Below are positions 1-4,359 of a DNA stretch of 5,088 nt, piece by piece (the stretch's first letter is position 1; the number at the start of each line of letters is the position of its first letter). The notes under the pieces were generated by a model. The model saw nothing but the letters and a program-made list of their open reading frames with translations. It was not told where the DNA came from and ran no database searches. Origin of the DNA: an uncultured Clostridia bacterium (GTDB taxonomy: Bacteria > Bacillota_A > Clostridia > Christensenellales > Aristaeellaceae); the NCBI GenBank assembly GCA_945871545.1, contig CAMBWJ010000168.1, forward strand, positions 1-5,088, written 5' to 3'. Position numbers and translations under genes: made by a program.

Positions 1-1202
1 ATTCCACCAAAATGGTCATGGCCGTCAAGAGTTTTCAGAAGGATCTGGGCCTTGCACAGAACGGCATCTCCTCGCAGGAGCTGCTGGAGGTCATCTACAG
101 CGACAGCGCGCTGGTCTCCGCGGGCGAGATCGAGCTGCACGAGGGCAAGGCTGGCCCGGTGGTGAAGAAGCTCCAGGAGGCGCTGCGTGCGCTGGGGATC
201 TACGACGGCGCCATCGACAGCATCTACGACGTAGACGTGACCGGCGCGGTGGAGCAGTTCCAGTTGCTCTGCGGCTATACCGTGGACGGCGTGGCTTCGC
301 CGGAGGTGCAGCGCGCGGTCTACTACCTGCTGGAGCAGATCAATCAGACCGTGGGTGAGGATTTCGCCGTGGAGACCGTGACCGAGGAGATTGCCATGGC
401 CACGGTGGATGCGTCCGTGAATGTCAACGTGCGTTCCTATCCGGATACGGAGAGCGAAATTGTGGGCAAGATGAGCCCCGGCGATACCGTGACGGTGCTC
501 TCCGTGAATGACGGCTGGGCCAACATCGCGGTGGGAACGAACCAGGGCTACATGCAGGCGGACTATCTCAAGCCCTATGCCATGGAAAATGTGGTGCTGC
601 GCTACACCTCCGCCGACGGTCAGAGCAGCTACACCCTGGGCAAGACCATGGCCCAGCGCCAGGCGGGCGAGACGGAGCTGGCGGAGGAGCTGAGCGCGAT
701 CCTGGCAAGCGCCGAATACAGCATGCAGGAGGAGGGCGTGACCATCGCAACCGTCGCCACCGGGGCCGATGACGTGGGTCTCAACCTGCGCGCGGAGCCC
801 AGCGGAGAGGCCGAGGTGCTGGCTGTGGTGCCCAACGGCACGCAGCTGCGCGTGCTGGAAGAGGGCGCGGACTTCAGCAAGGTCGGCTACGGCGACGCGA
901 TCGGCTATCTGATGAACGCCTATCTGGACTTCCGCGAGGGCAGCGCCGACGAGATCGTCGCCCCGGAAGAGGAGTCCGAGGAGGTGGAGCAGATCCTGGC
1001 CGTGGTGGTGCTCGACGGCAACGAAAAGTCTGCCCGGATCTATGAGGGCGCGGACGACAATGCAAAGGTTCTCGGTCGCGCCGAAGCCGGAATCGAGGTT
1101 GAGGTGCTGGTGGTGAACGAGGAAACCGGCTGGGTGCTGGTGAGCTGCAACGGCCTGCAGGGCTATATGAAGGACGTCAACCTCTCCTTCCGCCTGTTGT
1201 AA
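1..1202 (+). CDS. Peptidoglycan-binding / SH3b multi-domain wall protein, 5'-truncated
   Basis: Seen: the reading frame is open from the window's left edge (first full codon at base 3) to TAA at 1200-1202. An ATG at 12 exists but is not credible as the start. It has no ribosome site and falls inside a peptidoglycan-binding repeat, with AVKSFQKDLGL as the typical core helix. Counting from that ATG (396 residues), residues 1-30 are the tail of one PG_binding_1 repeat. Residues about 42-106 are a second repeat (VVKKLQEALRALGIYDG and VEQFQ...VDGVASPEV). Three SH3b-type domains follow at about 129-187, 243-306 and 327-392. The first two keep the 'N-V-R / L-N-L-R' strand and the 'GY(M/L)...YL' end; the third is more divergent. 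An acidic linker (about 311-326) separates the second and third. Family knowledge: both domain types bind cell-wall glycan or peptide. Inference: an exported wall-anchored protein. Any signal peptide or catalytic domain would lie upstream, outside the window, so the enzymatic role is unknown. Confidence 0.85.
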   Translation, partial: STKMVMAVKSFQKDLGLAQNGISSQELLEVIYSDSALVSAGEIELHEGKAGPVVKKLQEALRALGIYDGAIDSIYDVDVTGAVEQFQLLCGYTVDGVASPEVQRAVYYLLEQINQTVGEDFAVETVTEEIAMATVDASVNVNVRSYPDTESEIVGKMSPGDTVTVLSVNDGWANIAVGTNQGYMQADYLKPYAMENVVLRYTSADGQSSYTLGKTMAQRQAGETELAEELSAILASAEYSMQEEGVTIATVATGADDVGLNLRAEPSGEAEVLAVVPNGTQLRVLEEGADFSKVGYGDAIGYLMNAYLDFREGSADEIVAPEEESEEVEQILAVVVLDGNEKSARIYEGADDNAKVLGRAEAGIEVEVLVVNEETGWVLVSCNGLQGYMKDVNLSFRLL

Positions 1203-1227
1203 GCCGGACAATCAAATACGCAATGGC

Positions 1228-1258
1228 ATCCCTGCGGCGCAACGCCGTGGGGATTTTT
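1228..1258 (+). terminator. Intrinsic terminator after the PG-binding/SH3b gene
   Basis: A 12-bp stem (1228-1239 with 1243-1254, two G-U wobbles) closes a CAA loop and runs into five T residues (1254-1258). It starts 25 bases past the stop codon. It separates the wall-protein gene from the SipL-like gene, which therefore needs its own promoter. Confidence 0.85.
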
Positions 1259-1284
1259 GTGCATATAGCTTCAACGCTGGGCAG

Positions 1285-1313
1285 TCCTATTTTCACCGTG
1301 GACATCATACGCT
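1285..1313 (+). promoter_or_regulatory. Sigma-E-type (mother-cell sporulation) promoter of the SipL-like gene
   Basis: The -35 candidate TCCTATT (1285-1291) matches the Bacillus sigma-E consensus KMATATT at six of seven positions. The -10 candidate CATACGCT (1306-1313) matches CATACAMT at seven of eight. The 14-nt spacer is the usual one for sigma-E. Transcription would begin near 1320, leaving a short leader with the ribosome site at 1331. The consensus comes from family knowledge. The assignment is strengthened by the downstream gene being a likely spore-coat protein. No sigma-A promoter of similar quality is visible here. Confidence 0.7.
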
Positions 1314-1342
1314 GGAACAAACGATGTTCTGGAGGGATTGCC

Positions 1343-2860
1343 ATGCCGGTGAAGGTTCTGAGGAAGGAAATCGAGGCGGAGCGGGAGATCGGGCACAAGT
1401 ATCTTCAGGTGCTCAGCCGCGCCGAGGCGCTGGTGCCCGGTGCGGGACGCGAGGCCATCGAGCCGCTGCTGTGGGACGCAAGCGCCGCCATCGTTCGCGC
1501 GGACGTGCAGAACGACCGCGTGGTGCTGGACGGCACGCTGAGCTGTCAGGCGGTCTACCGCCAGGGCGAGGATACCACGCTGCGGGCGCTGTCGGCCAAA
1601 TCCACCATCAGCCAGGTGGCGGAGCTCACCGGGGCGCAGCCGGGCATGCTCTGCAGGGTGCAGGCGGTGGTGGAGAACGTGGACGCGCGCTATGAGAACG
1701 GCCACATGGTGTTCCTGGTGAGCCTGGGCCTGCATGTGTGGGTGCTGAAGCTGGAGAACCTGGAGGTGATCGACCGGATCGAGGACGGCGCGGAGGTGGA
1801 GGCCCGCTTCCGGGAGCTGCCGCTGGTGAAGCTGGCGGCGGAGGCCAACGAGACGGCGGTGCTCACCGAGCGCGTGGAGCTGCCCCGGGCGCTGGACGCG
1901 CGGGCGACGCTGATGGACTGGGGCAGCGTGCAGATCGACTCCAGCGAGCCGGACCTGGGCGGCGTGCGGGTGAAGGGCCGCGCGATGATCGAGACGCTGG
2001 TGGCCAGCGGCGTCGAGGGCAAGCCCGGCGTGGTGGTGAAGTACCCCATCGAGTTTGACAAGCTGATCGAGCTGCCGGAGTGGCTGTGCGGGGAGGTGAG
2101 CGTCCTGCCGTCGATCCGCAGCATCCGCACCCAGCTGGAACCCGGCGACGAGGAGGAGGACGGCACGCTGCTGTTGCAGGCGGATGTGTACTTTGAGATC
2201 GCCGCCAACCTGCGGGAGCGCACGCAGGCGCTGGAGGACGCGTACGCCACGTCGGGCGCGGAGCTGAAGCTGGAGACCCGGCGGATTGCGCTCTGCACCG
2301 ACCGGAGGTGCGTGTGCAGCGCGGAGGTGGCCCGGGGCACCGCGCCGCTGGGCGAGGGCGCGCCTGCGGTGGGCAGCGTGATCGCGGTGCGGGCGATCCC
2401 CAACATCGCGGAGATCACCGCCCAGGGCGGCAAGGGGCGCATCAGCGGCCTGATCGAGGCCACGGTGCTCTACATGCCCGTGGGATCGGACCGCCCCGTG
2501 TCCACCTCCGCCGAGCTGCCCTTCACGCTGGATGTGCCGCAGGAGTTGGATGCGGACGATATGGTATGCATCGGCGTGACCAGCGCCGAGGCTAACGCCC
2601 TGATGAGCGATCGCCTGGAGATGAAGATCGGCCTGAACCTGTGCTGCGAGCGCCGCGTGTGCGAAGAGCTGACGCTGGTTACCGCCGTGGAGGAGGGGGA
2701 GCGCGCGCCGCGCAGGCCGGGCTACATCGTCTGCTGGCCGGAGAGCGGCGAGGACGCCTGGGCCATCGGCAGGCGCTACGGCGTGCCGGAGAGCGCGGTG
2801 CTGGAGGGCGCGCCCGAGGGCAAGCTCCGCAGCGGCCAGCCGCTGGTGCTGCGCATCTGA
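1343..2860 (+). CDS. sipL: SipL-like spore coat morphogenesis protein (DUF3794/SPOCS repeats + LysM)
   Basis: Start chosen at ATG 1343 because GGAGGG (1331-1336) sits 6 nt upstream. The in-frame ATG at 1223 lies just before the terminator stem and has no ribosome site. The product has 505 residues, close to the length of Clostridioides difficile SipL (about 520). Residues about 36-142, 176-288 and 324-435 look like three DUF3794/SPOCS repeats: a V-x-G strand (VVLDGTLSCQAVY; VRVKGRAMIETLV; GRISGLIEATVLY) followed by a P-F or similar strand and long beta-rich stretches. The C-terminus (about 458-505; GYIVCW, then DAWAIGRRYGV, then the final LVLRI) is a LysM module. No signal peptide or membrane segment is seen, which fits a mother-cell cytosolic protein. 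Family knowledge: SipL binds the coat ATPase SpoIVA through its LysM region and localises coat to the forespore. Oddity: cysteine clusters at residues 318/323/325 and 434/435/440. The gene forms its own unit, with a terminator before it and a hairpin after it. It could be a paralogous DUF3794-LysM protein, so the symbol is tentative. Confidence 0.8.
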   Translation: MPVKVLRKEIEAEREIGHKYLQVLSRAEALVPGAGREAIEPLLWDASAAIVRADVQNDRVVLDGTLSCQAVYRQGEDTTLRALSAKSTISQVAELTGAQPGMLCRVQAVVENVDARYENGHMVFLVSLGLHVWVLKLENLEVIDRIEDGAEVEARFRELPLVKLAAEANETAVLTERVELPRALDARATLMDWGSVQIDSSEPDLGGVRVKGRAMIETLVASGVEGKPGVVVKYPIEFDKLIELPEWLCGEVSVLPSIRSIRTQLEPGDEEEDGTLLLQADVYFEIAANLRERTQALEDAYATSGAELKLETRRIALCTDRRCVCSAEVARGTAPLGEGAPAVGSVIAVRAIPNIAEITAQGGKGRISGLIEATVLYMPVGSDRPVSTSAELPFTLDVPQELDADDMVCIGVTSAEANALMSDRLEMKIGLNLCCERRVCEELTLVTAVEEGERAPRRPGYIVCWPESGEDAWAIGRRYGVPESAVLEGAPEGKLRSGQPLVLRI

Positions 2861-2892
2861 CGGTGATGAAAGTGGAATTGCGGGCATAGAAA

Positions 2893-2918
2893 ACCGGCGG
2901 CACTTGCGTGCCGCCGGT
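2893..2918 (-). terminator. Shared hairpin between convergent genes
   Basis: A perfect 11-bp stem (2893-2903 with 2908-2918) closes a TTGC loop. Read on the minus strand, the stem is followed by TTTC, giving a short U-tract at the end of the Hsp20 transcript. On the plus strand the stem is followed by ATCCG, so termination of the SipL-like transcript would rely on the hairpin alone. It lies 32 bases past the SipL-like stop and 14 bases past the Hsp20 stop. Most likely it serves hsp20, perhaps both genes. Confidence 0.7.
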
Positions 2919-2932
2919 ATCCGTTCCTGAGA

Positions 2933-3394
2933 TCAGCCTTCAATCAGGATGGTCTTTCTTTCGGGAACCTTCCGGGCGTCCTTCTTCGGGACGATCAGGT
3001 GCAGAACGCCGTCCTCATACGAGGCCTTCACGTCCTCCTCCGTGATTGCGCCGCCCACGTAGAAGCTGCGCTGCATCGTGCCCGCATAGCGCTCTTGCCG
3101 GAGCATTCTGCCCGCCTTGTTCTTTTCGTCCTTCTCCAGCGTCTTCTGGGTGGAGATGGTCAGGTAGCCGTTGTTCAGCTCCAGGTGAATCTCGTCCTTC
3201 TTAAAGCCCGGCAGATCCACGTCCACCTCGTAGCCCTCGTCCGTCTCCTTGACGTCCGTCTTCATCATGTGCTGCGCGTGCTTGCCGTACAGCTCACGAT
3301 CCACGTTGCCAAAGCCGCGGAAGAAGTTCCGGTCGAAATCATCAAAAACGTCCATCAGGTTCTCGCCGAAAATCGTGGGAAGATAAGTGCTCAT
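2933..3394 (-). CDS. Small heat-shock protein, Hsp20 / alpha-crystallin family
   Basis: ATP-independent cytosolic chaperone that holds unfolding proteins for later refolding (family knowledge). The chosen start is the ATG at 3394-3392, giving 153 residues. GGAGGT (complement of 3402-3407) sits 7 nt upstream. The in-frame ATG five codons earlier overlaps this ribosome site and is rejected. Residues 1-43 are the variable N-terminal arm (FDDFDRNFFRGF). Residues about 44-137 are the alpha-crystallin domain, with the strand motifs YEVDVDLPGFKKDEI and NGYLTIS, the QRSFYV segment (108-113) and the signature GVLHLIVPK (129-137). The C-terminal extension carries the I-x-I anchor I149-L150-I151 used in oligomer assembly. 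The length is typical of clostridial Hsp18-type proteins. It stands alone as a monocistronic unit. It is transcribed away from the TetR gene and convergent with the SipL-like gene. A CtsR operator over its promoter points to heat-shock control. Confidence 0.96.
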   Translation of the reverse strand: MSTYLPTIFGENLMDVFDDFDRNFFRGFGNVDRELYGKHAQHMMKTDVKETDEGYEVDVDLPGFKKDEIHLELNNGYLTISTQKTLEKDEKNKAGRMLRQERYAGTMQRSFYVGGAITEEDVKASYEDGVLHLIVPKKDARKVPERKTILIEG

Positions 3395-3410
3395 AATGCA
3401 AACCTCCATT

Positions 3411-3424
3411 CATTTGGCCTTGCA
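3411..3424. repeat. Leader repeat, copy A
   Basis: CATTTGGCCTTGCA. This is a shortened version of the motif at 3457-3473, differing only in the lengths of its T-runs. It lies just upstream of the hsp20 ribosome site. Its TTGCA end is complementary to TGCAA at 3397-3401, between the ribosome site and the start codon. Confidence 0.45.
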
Positions 3425-3456
3425 CCGCTGGTAACATTGCCAGTTATGTAGGGTCG

Positions 3457-3473
3457 CATTTTGGCCTTTTGCA
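3457..3473. repeat. Leader repeat, copy B
   Basis: CATTTTGGCCTTTTGCA. This is the longer partner of the motif at 3411-3424. Its TTTGCA end can pair either with TGCAA at 3479-3483 (local hairpin) or with TGCAAA at 3397-3402 beside the hsp20 ribosome site. Confidence 0.45.
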
Positions 3474-3485
3474 GGTCGTGCAATC

Positions 3486-3502
3486 TGTGGCCGTCGGCCA
3501 CA
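3486..3502 (-). promoter_or_regulatory. hsp20 leader hairpin 2
   Basis: A perfect 7-bp stem (TGTGGCC, 3486-3492, with GGCCACA, 3496-3502) closes a 3-nt loop. It abuts hairpin 1 with no gap. A third, weaker hairpin (TTGCA 3469-3473 with TGCAA 3479-3483) follows, two bases further downstream in the transcript. A fourth imperfect one (CTGG 3428-3431 with CCAG 3440-3443) lies nearer the gene. Confidence 0.5.
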
Positions 3503-3521
3503 TCGATCGTTCCCCGATCGA
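3503..3521 (-). promoter_or_regulatory. hsp20 leader hairpin 1
   Basis: A perfect 7-bp stem (TCGATCG, 3503-3509, with CGATCGA, 3515-3521) closes a 5-nt loop. It lies at the predicted 5' end of the hsp20 transcript and directly abuts the next hairpin. There is no U-tract, so it is not a terminator. Its role is unknown; it may act in mRNA stability or leader folding. Confidence 0.5.
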
Positions 3522-3529
3522 CAGTTATT

Positions 3530-3557
3530 ATTATACTAAAAGGTCAAAGAAAGTCAA
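3530..3557 (-). promoter_or_regulatory. Sigma-A promoter of the hsp20 gene
   Basis: Read on the minus strand: TTGACT (-35, complement of 3552-3557), a 16-nt spacer, then a perfect TATAAT (-10, complement of 3530-3535). The expected transcript start is near 3523, giving a leader of about 130 nt before the ATG at 3394. Confidence 0.88.
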
Positions 3558-3558
3558 T
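3542..3558 (+). promoter_or_regulatory. CtsR operator over the hsp20 promoter
   Basis: GGTCAAA-GAA-AGTCAAT is a tandem heptad repeat with the 3-nt NAN spacing of the CtsR consensus (RGTCAAA NAN RGTCAAA). The first heptad is perfect and the second has one mismatch at its last base. It covers the -35 box and spacer of the hsp20 promoter, so bound CtsR would block polymerase. Family knowledge: CtsR represses clp, groE and small heat-shock genes in low-GC Gram-positive bacteria and is inactivated by heat. No ctsR gene is in the window. Confidence 0.8.
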
Positions 3559-3594
3559 ACCTTTTTTCAAAGAATCTGAAATTTTTTTTCGGGC

Positions 3595-3623
3595 TTGACA
3601 GGCAATGAAACACATGCTACAAT
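3595..3623 (+). promoter_or_regulatory. Consensus sigma-A promoter of the TetR-family gene
   Basis: A perfect TTGACA (3595-3600), a 17-nt spacer and TACAAT (3618-3623, five of six). The sequence just upstream is AT-rich, with a run of eight T (3582-3589), and could act as an UP element. The start would be near 3630, inside the palindromic operator. Confidence 0.9.
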
Positions 3624-3625
3624 GG

Positions 3626-3650
3626 TTCAACCGACAGCCTGTCGGTTGAA
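3626..3650 (+). promoter_or_regulatory. TetR-family operator O1 (perfect 25-bp palindrome)
   Basis: The arm TTCAACCGACAG (3626-3637) is matched exactly by its reverse complement at 3639-3650, around a single central C. It begins two bases after the -10 box, covers the expected transcript start and touches the AAGGAGG ribosome site (3649-3655). A bound dimer would block initiation, which is standard TetR-family autoregulation. The core recurs before the transporter gene at 4321-4337, which supports its being the operator of the repressor encoded here. Confidence 0.88.
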
Positions 3651-3662
3651 GGAGGCCTGGAC

Positions 3663-4277
3663 ATGCGCGTGGTGAAGGACGCGGAGGTTCGCAGAAGCGA
3701 GATACTGGACGCGGCGGAGGAGCTGTTCGGCAGCAAGGGCTTCGATCAGACCAGCACCAATGACATTCTGGATCGGGTGGGCATTGCGCGGGGCACGCTC
3801 TACTACCACTTCCGCTCGAAGGAGGAGATTCTGGACGCGATGATCGCGCGCATGGCGGATCGCCTGATCGCGGAGGCGGCGAAGGTGGCGGGGGATCGGA
3901 GCGTCCCGGTACTGGAGCGCCTGCCGAAGACGGTGCTGGCGCTGAATGTGGATTCCAGCCTCGGCGACGAGGTCATGCAGCAGGTGCACCGTCCGCAGAA
4001 CGCGCTGCTGCACCAGAAGCTGGAGGAACGGCTGCTGCGGGGCGTGATTCCGCTGATCGCGCTGCTGGTGGAGGACGGAATCGCGCAGGGCATCTTCCGC
4101 ACGGACTATCCCCGGGAGGCGGCGGAGATGATCATGATCTACGCCTACACCGCCTTCGACGGCCTCGCGGAGCAGACTGCGCAGCAGCAGCGCATCGACG
4201 GGTTTATCTACAACGTCGGGCGCATCCTGGGCGCGCAGGAGGGTGCGCTGCGGGAGGCCATCCTGAAAATCTTTTGA
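3663..4277 (+). CDS. TetR/AcrR-family transcriptional repressor
   Basis: The start at ATG 3663 follows AAGGAGG (3649-3655) with a 7-nt gap. The product has 204 residues, normal for the family. Residues about 10-60 form the TetR_N DNA-binding domain: RRSEILDAAEELFGSKGF, then the helix-turn-helix at about 32-51 (TNDILDRVGIARGTLYYHFRS), then KEEIL. This region matches the family closely. The rest is an all-helical C-terminal ligand and dimer domain that shows no recognisable subfamily signature, so the inducer is unknown. The gene lies 82 bases before an MFS transporter on the same strand. Two copies of one palindrome flank it, over its own promoter and just before the transporter. Inference: it represses itself and the pump, and is released by a compound the pump exports. 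It is divergent from hsp20 but shares no operator with it. Confidence 0.95.
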   Translation: MRVVKDAEVRRSEILDAAEELFGSKGFDQTSTNDILDRVGIARGTLYYHFRSKEEILDAMIARMADRLIAEAAKVAGDRSVPVLERLPKTVLALNVDSSLGDEVMQQVHRPQNALLHQKLEERLLRGVIPLIALLVEDGIAQGIFRTDYPREAAEMIMIYAYTAFDGLAEQTAQQQRIDGFIYNVGRILGAQEGALREAILKIF

Positions 4278-4283
4278 TATTAA

Positions 4284-4310
4284 GGGGAACCTTGGCGGGT
4301 TCCCTCTCTT
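4284..4310 (+). terminator. Weak intergenic hairpin between the repressor and transporter genes
   Basis: GGGAACC (4285-4291) pairs with GGTTCCC (4298-4304). A wobble pair at each end extends the stem to 9 bp around a TGGC loop. The tail TCTCTT is pyrimidine-rich but not a clean U-tract. It starts 6 bases past the repressor's stop codon. It may give partial termination, lowering pump expression relative to the repressor, or it may protect the mRNA end. Confidence 0.5.
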
Positions 4311-4320
4311 GGGACAACTT

Positions 4321-4337
4321 ACCGACAGACTGACGGT
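4321..4337 (+). promoter_or_regulatory. TetR-family operator O2 before the transporter
   Basis: ACCGACAG-A-CTGACGGT repeats the core of the upstream operator (3629-3647 region), with the left arm identical and one mismatch in the right arm. It lies 8 bases before the GGAGGG ribosome site (4346-4351) of the transporter. I see no convincing sigma-A -35/-10 pair between the repressor's stop and this site. Confidence 0.8.
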
Positions 4338-4359
4338 CTATTAACGGAGGGAAAGACAG

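Noticed and set aside
1223..1342. An upstream in-frame ATG giving a 545-residue version of the SipL-like protein
   Set aside because: It lies 5 bases before the terminator stem, has no ribosome site and is upstream of the predicted sigma-E promoter. ATG 1343 has a clear GGAGGG.
1271..2887. A very long open frame (538 codons) antisense to the SipL-like gene
   Set aside because: It is a by-product of strong GC bias at third positions. Its product is rich in Ala, His, Gln, Arg and Leu, with no recognisable domain. It has no ribosome site and runs through the convergent hairpin.
2999..3451. A 150-codon plus-strand open frame opposite hsp20
   Set aside because: The minus strand encodes an unmistakable alpha-crystallin domain with its own promoter and ribosome site. 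The plus frame has no ribosome site or domain.
3486..3521. The twin hairpins upstream of hsp20 as a terminator or CIRCE element
   Set aside because: There is no U-tract on either strand, and the arms do not resemble the CIRCE sequence TTAGCACTC/GAGTGCTAA.
3525..3625. The AT-rich island as a sign of horizontal transfer or an origin
   Set aside because: It is only about 100 bp long and is fully explained by two divergent promoters with a CtsR site and an UP-like stretch. No DnaA boxes were noticed.
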